Shown here in pieces: positions 44,723 to 53,420 of a stretch of 64,000 nucleotides of DNA. Positions within the stretch are counted from its first letter, which is position 1, and every line of letters begins with the position of its first letter. Source of the DNA: RBG-16-57-11 sp964503145 (GTDB lineage: Bacteria; Chloroflexota; Anaerolineae; Anaerolineales; UBA4823); assembly GCA_964503145.1 (NCBI GenBank), contig CAZCYV010000011.1:1-64000 (forward strand), written 5' to 3'. Under the pieces are notes generated by a model. It did not search any database and was not told where the DNA came from. It saw only the letters and a program-made list of their open reading frames with translations. A program made the translations under genes and the position numbers.

Positions 44723-45550
44723 TCACTGATTTTGAGATTTCTTACTTGGGTCGGTGATGGCTTCAAGTTCTTTTTGAACCAAGGAGACGATCTGGCTCAC
44801 TGCAAGCTGGATGGTCTGGCGGCCTCGTTCGGGGTCCGCCAGGCGTGGGTCATCGTGCTCATGGATGGTGCGATCAGGTGTGGGGTTGCCCAAAAATGTC
44901 TCGTAATCTACGACGGCCCAGTCCGCGTTGCGTAGCGGTTCAGGGAGCGGCGGCAGGTTTTCCAGGCGCACGGTCTGCGGATACAGCGCCTGCATCACAG
45001 ATGTCTCGATGCGCGAGGCATGTCCCACTTCCATCACGCCAGCCGGATTGGTGACAAAAGGCAAAACCACGATCACCCGCGCTAACTTTTTGCCATTAAA
45101 CTCGGCTGCAAGTCGTTGGAGGACTTCGATTTGGTTCGTGGCGGCATGCCCGGTAACGATGACGATCAGGCGAAATCCGAACTTCACCGCGAGGTCGAGT
45201 TGCTCGCGAACCAGCAGGGCCAGGATCTCTTCCGAACAGTACAGGCTGGGCAGGCTGTTTGCCGGGAAGTCCATGCCCACCACATAGCTCTCTGGATCCA
45301 GGCCGAGCCAATTCAGCATCTCCGATGAGCGTTCGCGTTCGGTGCCCCAGTATAAGGTGGGGAAGACCAGTCCGCCGGTCTGTTCGACAGCCTGAAAGGC
45401 GGCGTTTTCGGCATTGAGCGGATCTACGCCAAGCGGCAGATGTGGGCCGTGCCATTCCAGGGGGCCAATAGGCAGATAAGCCAGCGGGCAACGCTGCATC
45501 TCTTCGATAATTTGGTCCGGGCGCAGGTAAGCAAGGTTTTGGGTTTTCAT
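44723..45550 (-). CDS. Creatininase-family amidohydrolase
   Basis: 275 aa member of the creatinine amidohydrolase superfamily. Metal-site motifs are visible: GPLEWHGPHLPLGVD (E32, H34, D43), TGHAATNQ (H135) and VGHASRIETS (H177, E182). The family includes creatininase, the MftE peptidase of mycofactocin maturation and enzymes of sugar-acid or riboflavin-like pathways, so the substrate is open. Its place between the DUF4380-like gene and xylA suggests a role with a pentose-derived compound. The ribosome site is weak, 14 nt after the stop of the upstream gene. Confidence 0.82.
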   Translation of the reverse strand: MKTQNLAYLRPDQIIEEMQRCPLAYLPIGPLEWHGPHLPLGVDPLNAENAAFQAVEQTGGLVFPTLYWGTERERSSEMLNWLGLDPESYVVGMDFPANSLPSLYCSEEILALLVREQLDLAVKFGFRLIVIVTGHAATNQIEVLQRLAAEFNGKKLARVIVVLPFVTNPAGVMEVGHASRIETSVMQALYPQTVRLENLPPLPEPLRNADWAVVDYETFLGNPTPDRTIHEHDDPRLADPERGRQTIQLAVSQIVSLVQKELEAITDPSKKSQNQ

Positions 45551-45564
45551 GCTGGTTGAGTTCT

Positions 45565-46872
45565 CTAAAGGCTTATGGCCGCCAGCCTTCTGGTCTGACC
45601 ATCTGCTTGAGCCAGAACGCAGAGTTCTACGGTTTGTGCGCCAGGCGGCGGTACGAGGGTCTGATCGAAACGGACTGGACTTTGGGGATCGACTTCTTCG
45701 AGAAAGACCGAACCGATAGCTTCACCTGTCTTATCCAGCCAGCTAAGCAGCAGATTGCCGCGGTCAAAGACGCCAAAGACGCCTGTTAGCCTGACGCCTT
45801 GACCGGAGGCCTGTGCAGTCAGCTTTTGGCTGGCGCAACCGCCAGGTTGAACATCGGCGATCGGGCCGTCACAGCGGCAGGCGCCCCAGTGGATGCGGAA
45901 GGAGCGGCTCTCGCCGGGCTGGAAGGTGTAGAGAGGGCTGAGCACTTCGGTTTCCATGAGGTAAATATCGCTGTGTTCGTAGTCCAGGTTTGCCACCTTG
46001 CCACGACCCACCGTCCAGCATTCGACCGTAGAGCCGTCATCCGGGTATTCCTGGCCTGGGAAGACCTGAAACTGTTCGGCAAAGGCCAGACCTTTCGCCG
46101 CGTTGCTGAAAGCGATCCAGCCGCTCTGTCCATCCTGAGCGCAAGCATCGCTGCCGATTTTGCCGATCTCCCATTTGTAATTGGCAACGATCAGGCCGCG
46201 CTCGCGATCGACGCTCCATTGCGGATTGGATGGATCGCCGAACATGACCCAATAGCCATTGGGGAATTTGCTCTGTGGGTTGAGCGGAGCGGTCACTGCG
46301 CAGGCGGTTTCTGGCGCCAGCTTTCCATCAGGGAGCATTTTCTCGGCGCGCAGTTGTGCCACATCCCAAATGCTCCAGCGGCGCGGCCGATCAGAAATGT
46401 TTTTGAAGGATAGTTCCAGAGTGGCTCGACTGCCGCCTTGATGCAGCGTGATCTTGCGGGTGATCTGGACTCCGGTGCGTGGATCGGGTGGGCTGACCAT
46501 TTGAACCGTGGCGGCGCGAACGCTGTTTTCCTGCCCGATCACCTGATAGCGGCCGGTATCCAGGATTGGGTCAGGCGGCCCGTGCCATTGATCGTCGTTA
46601 TCCCAGCCCTGGGGCGCCGGCCAGGTTTTGTCTCCGCCATAGTTCTTCCAGGCTGCCAGGGAGCCATCCCCTAAGTTCTCTTCTGCAGAAAATAGCTTGC
46701 CTGCCAGAGATGGATCGACGAAAAAGAAGGGAAAGTCTCCCAGGTCGAACGCCATAACGCGCCCCCCGATATCCGGCACCGCGACGATCGTTGCGATGCC
46801 ATTGCGCAGATAGATCGCCTGCCAGCCTCGGAAATCGGCCTGTTCTAAGGAGCAGGGTGGGATGTCCTTCAC
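45565..46872 (-). CDS. DUF4380-like protein of the xylose operon
   Basis: 435 aa cytosolic beta-rich protein resembling DUF4380/galactose mutarotase-like proteins: FRGWQAIYLRNGIATIVAVPDIGGRVMAFDLG, NYGGDKTWPAPQGW, and a beta-sandwich with ITLHQGGSRATLELSFKNISDRPRRWSIWDVAQL. Supersandwich folds of this type bind carbohydrates, so a sugar epimerase or binding role is plausible but unproven. The start is GTG at 46872, chosen because AGGAGG lies 7 nt upstream. Two upstream ATGs (46911, 46893) have no ribosome site and would overlap the ATPase gene. It follows that gene by 22 nt. Confidence 0.7.
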   Translation of the reverse strand: MKDIPPCSLEQADFRGWQAIYLRNGIATIVAVPDIGGRVMAFDLGDFPFFFVDPSLAGKLFSAEENLGDGSLAAWKNYGGDKTWPAPQGWDNDDQWHGPPDPILDTGRYQVIGQENSVRAATVQMVSPPDPRTGVQITRKITLHQGGSRATLELSFKNISDRPRRWSIWDVAQLRAEKMLPDGKLAPETACAVTAPLNPQSKFPNGYWVMFGDPSNPQWSVDRERGLIVANYKWEIGKIGSDACAQDGQSGWIAFSNAAKGLAFAEQFQVFPGQEYPDDGSTVECWTVGRGKVANLDYEHSDIYLMETEVLSPLYTFQPGESRSFRIHWGACRCDGPIADVQPGGCASQKLTAQASGQGVRLTGVFGVFDRGNLLLSWLDKTGEAIGSVFLEEVDPQSPVRFDQTLVPPPGAQTVELCVLAQADGQTRRLAAISL

Positions 46873-46894
46873 TGTCTTCCCTCCTTTGGGCATT

Positions 46895-48421
46895 TTAAGC
46901 TGCAACAGCATGGTTCTCCGCCAGACCAGTGGCGTACAACATGATGGTGTGCTCGTCGCAGCGGCTTCTGTCCAGGATGCCGGTTACACGGCCTTCGTGC
47001 ATCACCACAACCCGGTCGGACATGGTCAGGATTTCGGGCAGTTCCGAGGAGATCAGCATGATGCTGATCCCCTGATCGGCCAGATTGCGCATCAGTTCGT
47101 AAATTTCAGCTTTAGCGCCCACATCGACGCCGTGAGTAGGCTCATCCATGATCAGCAATTTGGGCCGGGTCGCCAGCCAGCGCGCCAGGGTGGTCTTTTG
47201 CTGGTTGCCGCCGCTCAGACTGCGTACCGGATGATCTGGCGAAGCCAGCTTGATGCGCAACTGATCCACGAATTGATCGACGATCCGGCGCACTCTTTGC
47301 TGTTCGATAAAACCAGCACGGGTCAGGCGGGGAAGCTCGGCGATGCTGACGTTCAAATGGATGGGCAGATCCATGAACAGTGAAAGCAACTTTCGGTCTT
47401 CGGGTACCATTGCCAGACCTTTGACGATCGCCTGTCTGGGCGAGGAAAAGCGCACTTGCTCGCCATCCAACCAGATTTCGCCAGCGGTGATGGGGTCGGC
47501 GCCGAAAATTGCCCTCGCCACCTCGCTACGCCCAGCGCCCACCAGGCCGGCAAAGCCAACGATCTCGCCTTTATGGATATCGAAGCTGACATCGTGGAAC
47601 CTGGCTCCGCTCAAGCCGCGCACTTCCAGGCGCACTTCGCCGTCTTTCTTACCGGCTTCTTGACGCAGACGGCCAGTTTCCTGGCGCAGTTCGCGTCCGA
47701 CCATCATTTGAATGATCTTTTCGACGCTGGCTTCGTCCTTCTGAAGGGTGCCGCGATGCTCGCCGTCGCGAAGCACGCTGATGCGATCGGCGATGTAGAG
47801 CACCTCTTCGATCTTGTGGGAGACATAGATCACAGCCACGCCGCGTTGCTGGAGCGTCTCGATCACCGAGAACAAACGCTCGGTCTCCGCTTCGGATAGC
47901 GAAGAGTTCGGCTCATCCATGATGATCAGGCTGGCGTTTCTGGAAAGCGCCTTGGCGATTTCGACGAGCTGCCGTTGCGAGATGCTGAGTTTTTCGACCA
48001 ATACATCCAGTGGGATATCCAGACCGACGAGTTCCAAGGCGGCGCGTGTCTCCTGTTCCGCTTCTCGCCAGCGGATCAGCCCGCCTGTGGAGGGCATCCG
48101 TCCCATATAGACGTTTTCGATCACGTTCAAATGCGGCAGCATGGCCAGTTCCTGATGGATGATGGCAATCCCGGCAGAGAGCGAATCGATCGGCGACCTG
48201 AAATCGACCTCTTTACCTTTGAAAAATACACGCCCGCTGTCTTTCTGGACGATGCCGCCCAGAATGTTCATCAAGGTGGATTTGCCTGCGCCGTTCTCTC
48301 CCACCAGGGCATGCACCTCGCCATAGTTCAGGTCAAAGCTGACGTCTTTCAGCGCCTGGACGCCGCCAAAGCGCTTCGAAACGTTCTCTACTTTCAAGAT
48401 CTGTCCATCTGTCTGGCTCAT
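46895..48421 (-). CDS. Sugar ABC transporter ATP-binding protein, RbsA/XylG type
   Basis: 508 aa protein with two fused ATPase domains typical of the CUT2 monosaccharide transporters. The first domain has GENGAGKSTLMN, ISQRQLVEIAKALSRNASLIIMDEPNSSLSE and VIYVSHKIEEV. The second has the characteristic degenerate Walker A GLVGAGRSEVARAIFGAD, then LSGGNQQKTTLARWLATRPKLLIMDEPTHGVDVGAK. GAGGAG precedes the ATG. It lies downstream of the permease and binding protein genes, separated from the latter by a hairpin that should lower its expression relative to the binding protein. Xylose is the probable substrate because of xylA, xylB and the XylR-like regulator. Confidence 0.92.
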   Translation of the reverse strand: MSQTDGQILKVENVSKRFGGVQALKDVSFDLNYGEVHALVGENGAGKSTLMNILGGIVQKDSGRVFFKGKEVDFRSPIDSLSAGIAIIHQELAMLPHLNVIENVYMGRMPSTGGLIRWREAEQETRAALELVGLDIPLDVLVEKLSISQRQLVEIAKALSRNASLIIMDEPNSSLSEAETERLFSVIETLQQRGVAVIYVSHKIEEVLYIADRISVLRDGEHRGTLQKDEASVEKIIQMMVGRELRQETGRLRQEAGKKDGEVRLEVRGLSGARFHDVSFDIHKGEIVGFAGLVGAGRSEVARAIFGADPITAGEIWLDGEQVRFSSPRQAIVKGLAMVPEDRKLLSLFMDLPIHLNVSIAELPRLTRAGFIEQQRVRRIVDQFVDQLRIKLASPDHPVRSLSGGNQQKTTLARWLATRPKLLIMDEPTHGVDVGAKAEIYELMRNLADQGISIMLISSELPEILTMSDRVVVMHEGRVTGILDRSRCDEHTIMLYATGLAENHAVAA

Positions 48422-48540
48422 AAGCTCTCCTCATCAGGGCGAGAAGTATCATCCCAGGCAAGGTGAAGTTTACGGGATGGGGATATTTCCTTCACCTGGC
48501 CCGGCGTGACGCTTCGTCAAGTTGGTAAGGCAAGGAGGTC

Positions 48541-48657
48541 TTCACGGAGGCTAAGGGTGAGTACCGCGCCAACTGTATTATGGGTAGTGGTCGGCGCTGT
48601 AAAACGCCCTCGTACAACCTGTGGTTTTCGTGTCCACAGAGATGGAGCCTCCGTGAA
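48541..48657. repeat. 117-bp element with 12-bp terminal inverted repeats
   Basis: TTCACGGAGGCT (48541-48552) and its exact complement AGCCTCCGTGAA (48646-48657) bound 93 bp with smaller internal dyads. No coding frame and no obvious target-site duplication. It may be a miniature inverted-repeat element or a structured intergenic RNA. No second copy was noticed in the window. Confidence 0.4.
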
Positions 48658-48707
48658 AACCGCAAACCGGGGGTCATGGTCGCTGGATGTTCTCCATGCG
48701 CCATGAC

Positions 48708-48743
48708 GGCTGCCAGGCCCAATCGTAACTGGGCCTGGCAGCC
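48708..48743 (-). terminator. Attenuator-like hairpin after the sugar-binding protein gene
   Basis: Perfect 14-bp arms GGCTGCCAGGCCCA (48708-48721) and TGGGCCTGGCAGCC (48730-48743) enclose an 8-nt loop, 12 nt after the binding-protein stop. There is no U-tract. Such hairpins commonly stabilise the upstream binding-protein mRNA and reduce read-through to transporter genes. Confidence 0.65.
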
Positions 48744-48755
48744 ACAAACGATGCA

Positions 48756-50846
48756 CTACGGCGCGGTCCAGAACTGATCGATGTTCTCCGCCGTAACGAT
48801 ATCAGCGCGGGTCACCAATCGTCCGCAGGCCGGGACCACGCCGCCGACGATGTAGTTGAACAGGCGGATGGCGGGATCGTGGCCCTGGGCGAAGGGATCC
48901 TGACCGATGGTGGCATAGATCACGCCTTTGTCAACGAACTGCATCGTCTCTTCGACGAAGTCGAAGGAGACGACCCACACCTGGCCGGCCTTGCCAGCGT
49001 CTTCCACGGCCGCAGCGGCGCCGAAGGGGCCGCCGGCGGTGACGTAGATGCCGGCCAGATCGGGGTTGGCGGACATGAAGTCCTGCGCCTGGGTGTAAGC
49101 GGTGTCGCCCTTATCCAGGTTCTCGACTTCGCCGACGATCTCGATGTCAGGGTAAGACTTCTTGCACTCATCGATGAAGCCGGTGCGGCGCAGCTCGTGG
49201 GCTTCGACGGCAAAGAAGCCGGTGATGATGGCTACCTTGCCTTTGCCGCCGATGGCTTCAGCCATGGCCTTGCAGGCGGTCTGACCCTGCAGGTACAGGT
49301 CGGCGCCGACGAAGAACAGGCGCTTGTTGGGGGTGGCGGTCTCGGAGTTGAAGGTGGCTACCGGGATGCCGGCGTCCACGGCCTTGTCGATGAACGGCGC
49401 CACGCCGGAGTCGCCGGCGATGGTGGCGATGGCGTCATATTCCTGGGCGATGGCGGCTTCGATAGCGCCACCGAAGACTTCAGCGGTGTGCTGATCGCCG
49501 GGGACGATCCAGTCCACGGTCACGCCGTAGGGCTTGAGCTCTTCGGCGGCCTTCATTGTGCCTTCCTTGACCGGGATCCAGAAGGGGTTGTTCTCCAGAC
49601 CCAGGACGGCGATCTTCATCGGCTTGTCGGGCTTCTTGTCCACCGGCTTGACCGTGCCTTCATCTTCGGGGGTGCAGGCGCTGTCGAAGGGCGGCGCAGC
49701 AGGCTTTTCGGCTTCTGCTGGCCCGCTTGGCTTCCAGAACTGGGCGAGATTCTGCTTGGTCACGATATCGGCGCGGGTGACCAGGCGCCCGTATGGCGGG
49801 ACCACGCCGCCGACGATGTAGTTGAACAGGCGGATGGCGGGATCGTGGCCCTGGGCGAAGGGATCCTGACCGATGGTGGCATAGATCACGCCTTTGTCAA
49901 CGAACTGCATCGTCTCTTCGACGAAGTCGAAGGAGACGACCCACACCTGGCCGGCCTTGCCAGCGTCTTCCACGGCCGCAGCGGCGCCGAAGGGGCCGCC
50001 GGCGGTGACGTAGATGCCGGCCAGATCGGGGTTGGCGGACATGAAGTCCTGCGCCTGGGTGTAAGCGGTGTCGCCCTTATCCAGGTTCTCGACTTCGCCG
50101 ACGATCTCGATGTCAGGGTAAGACTTCTTGCACTCATCGATGAAGCCGGTGCGGCGCAGCTCGTGGGCTTCGACGGCAAAGAAGCCGGTGATGATGGCTA
50201 CCTTGCCTTTGCCGCCGATGGCTTCAGCCATGGCCTTGCAGGCGGTCTGACCCTGCAGGTACAGGTCGGCGCCGACGAAGAACAGGCGCTTGTTGGGGGT
50301 GGCGGTCTCGGAGTTGAAGGTGGCTACCGGGATGCCGGCGTCCACGGCCTTGTCGATGAACGGCGCCACGCCGGAGTCGCCGGCGATGGTGGCGATGGCG
50401 TCATATTCCTGGGCGATGGCGGCTTCGATAGCGCCACCGAAGACTTCAGCGGTGTGCTGATCGCCGGGGACGATCCAGTCCACGGTCACGCCGTAGGGCT
50501 TGAGCTCTTCGGCGGCCTTCATTGTGCCTTCCTTGACCGGGATCCAGAAGGGGTTGTTCTCCAGACCCAGGACGGCGATCTTCATCGGCTTGTCGGGCTT
50601 CTTGTCCACCGGCTTGACCGTGCCTTCATCTTCGGGGGTGCCAGCGCTGTCGAAAGGCGGCGGCGGAGGCAGCGCCGGTTTTTCAGGCTCGGGCGCTTTG
50701 GTCTCGGCGGGTTGCGCTGGCTCGGCAGGTTGCGCTGGCTCGGCAGGTTTCTCGGTCGGCGCTGGAGTCGGCGCGGCGCAGGCTGTCAGGAGCATCACAA
50801 AGATCGTGATCAGCGACAGCAGGGTGAAAAATGGTTGTCTCTTCAT
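48756..50846 (-). CDS. Sugar ABC transporter substrate-binding lipoprotein with duplicated binding domain
   Basis: 696 aa lipoprotein (LLSLITIFVMLLTAC) with a Pro/Ala/Glu-rich linker and two consecutive periplasmic-binding-protein (type I, RbsB/XylF-like) domains. Each reads KIAVLGLENNPFW, GDSGVAPFIDKAVDAGIPVATFNSETATPNK, GGKGKVAIITGFFAVEAHELRRTGF and DLAGIYVTAGGPFGAAAAVEDAG. The repeat period is 966 bp (322 codons) and the two copies look identical over about 845 bp. Their ends differ (QNLAQFWKP linker versus ENIDQFWTAP terminus; FDSAG versus FDSAC). Usual family members have one domain of about 320 aa. The start at 50846 follows GAGGAG and precedes the signal peptide; an in-frame ATG at 50867 has no good ribosome site. 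It probably binds xylose or a related sugar. An assembly artefact is an alternative explanation for the duplication. Confidence 0.85.
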   Translation of the reverse strand: MKRQPFFTLLSLITIFVMLLTACAAPTPAPTEKPAEPAQPAEPAQPAETKAPEPEKPALPPPPPFDSAGTPEDEGTVKPVDKKPDKPMKIAVLGLENNPFWIPVKEGTMKAAEELKPYGVTVDWIVPGDQHTAEVFGGAIEAAIAQEYDAIATIAGDSGVAPFIDKAVDAGIPVATFNSETATPNKRLFFVGADLYLQGQTACKAMAEAIGGKGKVAIITGFFAVEAHELRRTGFIDECKKSYPDIEIVGEVENLDKGDTAYTQAQDFMSANPDLAGIYVTAGGPFGAAAAVEDAGKAGQVWVVSFDFVEETMQFVDKGVIYATIGQDPFAQGHDPAIRLFNYIVGGVVPPYGRLVTRADIVTKQNLAQFWKPSGPAEAEKPAAPPFDSACTPEDEGTVKPVDKKPDKPMKIAVLGLENNPFWIPVKEGTMKAAEELKPYGVTVDWIVPGDQHTAEVFGGAIEAAIAQEYDAIATIAGDSGVAPFIDKAVDAGIPVATFNSETATPNKRLFFVGADLYLQGQTACKAMAEAIGGKGKVAIITGFFAVEAHELRRTGFIDECKKSYPDIEIVGEVENLDKGDTAYTQAQDFMSANPDLAGIYVTAGGPFGAAAAVEDAGKAGQVWVVSFDFVEETMQFVDKGVIYATIGQDPFAQGHDPAIRLFNYIVGGVVPACGRLVTRADIVTAENIDQFWTAP
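48831..49675 (-). repeat. Tandem duplication, copy 2 of binding-protein domain DNA
   Basis: 845 bp that by eye match 49797-50641 without a difference at an offset of 966 bp, encoding most of the second sugar-binding domain. Sequence just outside on both sides diverges (for example base 48830 and base 49676). Confidence 0.85.
49797..50641 (-). repeat. Tandem duplication, copy 1 of binding-protein domain DNA
   Basis: Partner of 48831-49675 and encodes most of the first sugar-binding domain. Perfect identity inside with diverged borders suggests recent duplication or gene conversion. Confidence 0.85.
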
Positions 50847-51044
50847 TTCCTTTGATCTCCTCGTCATGCTTTGGATCGGTCAACAAATTTACGTGGCTGT
50901 TGCTTGATCAGGCGTTCTCTTCTAAACTTTGCGTTACGGGTCACCTCCTCGTGCCGATGGATATGTTCGGCTCAACAACTCGATAAGAGCCGGTCCCTGA
51001 CAGCGGCGGGCGTTGAATCCTGTACATCGACCACCGCTGACCCA

Positions 51045-52064
51045 TCATGAACTGCTCCGCTTGCGCAACTGATCCAGCGCCACAGCGATGATGATCACCA
51101 CGCCGATGGCGATGGTCTGCAGGTAGATAGGCAATTTGAGCAGCACAAAAGCGTTGCGGATCACGGCCATGATCGCTGCGCCGATCACCGCCCCAAGGAT
51201 CGTACCCTCGCCGCCCGCCAGGCTGGCGCCGCCGATGACGACGGCAGCGATGACGTCCAACTCGTTGCCCAGGCCCAGGTTGGTCGGCGCAGTGGAGAGC
51301 AGTCCGGCGCCCATCACGCCCGCCAGGGCGGACAAACCGCCCAAAAGCGTATAGACGAACAGGCGCACATTGGCCACGTTGACGCCAGACAGGCGAGCGG
51401 CTTGCTCGTTGCTGCCTACGGCGTAGATCTGTCGCCCAAGGACGAAATGCTGCAAGAAGATGCTGAAGATCGTCACCAACACCACCATCTCGATCACCGG
51501 AAAAGGCACCACGCCGACGTATCCCGCGCCCAAGAAGTTGACCGCTGGGTTGCGCATCGGGATATTGCTGGCGACGGTCCCTTGCAGGCCGGTGGCCAGC
51601 AGATAGGTCAAGCCGCGGGCGATGCTCATCATGCCCAGGGTGGTGATAAATGGGTTGACTTTGATGCGAGTGATGATCAAGCCGTTGGTCGCTCCCAGGG
51701 TGAGCCCCATCAACATGCCGCAGGCAAACGAAATCCATGGCGGCACGTTATGGTAAGTCATCAACCGGGCAGTGAGCATGGCAGAGACCGCAGCGACAGA
51801 GCCAACCGAAAGATCGATGCCGCCGCTAACGATCACCATGGTCATGCCGATCGCCATGATGCCAATGGTGGACATGCCGCGTAGCACGTTAAACAGGTTC
51901 TGGGTCTTCAGAAAGTAGGGACTGGCATAGCTCATTACCAGGCCCAGGACCAGGAGCGCCGCAAACACGCCGATCTCGCGCGTGCGGATCACGCGGCGCA
52001 GTAAGCTCGGCGCGGCAGTGGCTTTATCCCGGGTAGTCGTGGCTTGTGGTGTTGCCTGGCTCAT
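51045..52064 (-). CDS. Sugar ABC transporter permease, RbsC/XylH type
   Basis: 339 aa inner membrane permease of the CUT2 family with about ten helices. Family features are VVSGGIDLSVGSVAAVSAMLTA, GLTLGATNGLIITRIKVNPFITTLGMMSIARGLTYLL, YAVGSNEQAARLSGVNVANVRLFVYTLLGGLSALAGVM and NELDVIAAVVIGGASLAGGEGTILGAVIGAAIMAVIRNAFVLL. GGAGGTCAA immediately precedes the ATG. It is the first transporter gene of the operon, 73 nt after the ROK regulator. The unusual order is permease, binding protein, ATPase. Confidence 0.92.
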   Translation of the reverse strand: MSQATPQATTTRDKATAAPSLLRRVIRTREIGVFAALLVLGLVMSYASPYFLKTQNLFNVLRGMSTIGIMAIGMTMVIVSGGIDLSVGSVAAVSAMLTARLMTYHNVPPWISFACGMLMGLTLGATNGLIITRIKVNPFITTLGMMSIARGLTYLLATGLQGTVASNIPMRNPAVNFLGAGYVGVVPFPVIEMVVLVTIFSIFLQHFVLGRQIYAVGSNEQAARLSGVNVANVRLFVYTLLGGLSALAGVMGAGLLSTAPTNLGLGNELDVIAAVVIGGASLAGGEGTILGAVIGAAIMAVIRNAFVLLKLPIYLQTIAIGVVIIIAVALDQLRKRSSS

Positions 52065-52137
52065 TTGACCTCCAAAACAAATTGATCATTGCTGCTCATG
52101 CATACGTTTTCGTCCGAGCGCAATAGGATGAGTAATT

Positions 52138-53367
52138 TCATGCCGTATAGGCCGAGATGGGTTCTCGCCAGATGTCTTCCAGCACCAGGGCGACTGCGCC
52201 CATCAGACAGGCATCGATGCCATGAGCGGAGGGGGCGACGCGCAGGTTTTCGCAGGACGGAGGCAAGGCGTTCTCGAGCACGACGCGTTCAATGATGGGC
52301 AGCAAAATCGAACTGGCCAGATTCAACGCCCCGCCGAGGACGATCAGCTCAGGATTGAATACATTGACCAGATTGGCGACCCCGACGCCCAGGCGTTCGC
52401 CGACCTCTTGCAGGGCGCGCAGCGCTACCGGGTCTTCCCTTTGAGCGGCCTGCACCACGCTCTCAAAGGTGATGCGCTCTAAATCTTCATCGACCATATC
52501 GCACAATATAGATGAGACCCCGGTTTCCAGGGTCTTGCGCACCCGCCGCAGAACCGCTCGCGGCCCCACCTGCGTCTCCCAACAGCCGCGCTTGCCGCAG
52601 CCGCACAACTCGCCATCCGGGTCCACCGTCATGTGGCCCACTTCGCTGGCATATCCGCTGCTGCCGCGGAATAGCTGGCCGTCGATGACGATGCCGCTAC
52701 CCAGGCCAATCCCGGCGCTGAGGTAGATGAAGTTTTCCACGCCGCGGGCAGCGCCAAAGTAGTACTCGCCCAGCGCGGCGGCATTGGCCTCGTTCTCGAC
52801 AAAGATGGGTAAATTAAACCGCTGCGACCAAATCAGCCGCAGCGGTACGTTGTTCCAATGCAAATTGGGGGCGAAGACCAGTTTTCCCTGGCGCAGGTCC
52901 ACCAGCCCGGGCACGCCCACGCCAATCCCCAGCGGCCGCAGACCCTGAGCCAGCCCAAAGTCCAGGGCATGCTGGGTGAGGGCAGCGGCGCGGTCCAGGA
53001 TGTTGATCTGATCCTCATTGGGGTCGGAGGCGACCTTCTCGCGCCATTGCACCTGGGCGGCGAAATCGGTCAGGATCACGGAGATGAAATCGACGCCCAG
53101 TTCGAGGCCAACGGCGAAGCCACCCTTCGGATTGAGCTCCAGGAGCATGCCCGGGCGTCCAATCCGGGCGCTTTGCAGGTCGGTCTCCTGGATGAAGCCC
53201 TCTTCGAGCAGGCTATTGACGATGGCTGAGACCGTGCTGCGGTTCAGGCCGGTGCGCGCGGCGAGTTCGGCGCGCGAGAGTGGGGCCATGCGCCGCAGGG
53301 CATCCAGAAGGATAGCGGTGTTCAGCTTACGGACCAGACCTTGATCGGCGGTGGCGGGGATTGCCAT
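52138..53367 (-). CDS. xylR: ROK-family repressor, XylR-like
   Basis: 409 aa regulator with an N-terminal winged HTH (PLSRAELAARTGLNRSTVSAIVNSLLEEGFI, about 29-60) and a ROK sugar-kinase-like domain. The ROK zinc site is present (H245 in EVGHMTVDPDGELCGCGKRGCWE with C255, C257 and C262), as are GVGVPGLVD and VENEANAAALGEYYFGAARG. Such proteins repress xylose genes and release DNA on binding xylose. Xylose specificity is inferred from the operon and from the operator at 53398-53420, which resembles the TTTGTTT...AAACAAA sites of known XylR proteins. It heads the operon, so autoregulation would also control the transporter and enzymes. Confidence 0.88.
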   Translation of the reverse strand: MAIPATADQGLVRKLNTAILLDALRRMAPLSRAELAARTGLNRSTVSAIVNSLLEEGFIQETDLQSARIGRPGMLLELNPKGGFAVGLELGVDFISVILTDFAAQVQWREKVASDPNEDQINILDRAAALTQHALDFGLAQGLRPLGIGVGVPGLVDLRQGKLVFAPNLHWNNVPLRLIWSQRFNLPIFVENEANAAALGEYYFGAARGVENFIYLSAGIGLGSGIVIDGQLFRGSSGYASEVGHMTVDPDGELCGCGKRGCWETQVGPRAVLRRVRKTLETGVSSILCDMVDEDLERITFESVVQAAQREDPVALRALQEVGERLGVGVANLVNVFNPELIVLGGALNLASSILLPIIERVVLENALPPSCENLRVAPSAHGIDACLMGAVALVLEDIWREPISAYTA

Positions 53368-53397
53368 GGGATTCTTCCGGTGGGAGACCAGTAGAAA

Positions 53398-53420
53398 TTG
53401 TTTGTTGGATAGACAAACAA
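53398..53420. promoter_or_regulatory. XylR-type operator
   Basis: Inverted repeat TTGTTTGT (53398-53405) and ACAAACAA (53413-53420) with a 7-nt spacer. It starts directly after the -10 box of the regulator promoter and covers the predicted transcription start, so bound repressor should block initiation. The half-site resembles the AGTTTGTTT half of known XylR operators. Confidence 0.75.

Larger units (their letters stand above)
48422..48755. other. Intergenic region between binding-protein and ATPase genes
   Basis: 334 nt with no protein gene. It holds a 14-bp hairpin (48708-48743) just after the binding-protein stop and a 117-bp segment bounded by 12-bp inverted repeats (48541-48657). The rest is unassigned. 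Confidence 0.6.

Noticed and set aside
48879..50855. A 658-codon plus-strand open frame antisense to the sugar-binding protein gene
   Set aside because: It is a Gly/Asp/Val-rich complement of a GC-biased real gene, repeats exactly with the duplication, has no ribosome site and matches no family. The minus strand encodes a clear lipoprotein.
50864..50944. A 26-codon leader frame (GTG at 50944) whose stop overlaps the upstream in-frame ATG of the binding-protein gene
   Set aside because: The start codon lies inside the Shine-Dalgarno-like sequence with no spacing, so translation is unlikely, and the main gene probably starts later at 50846.
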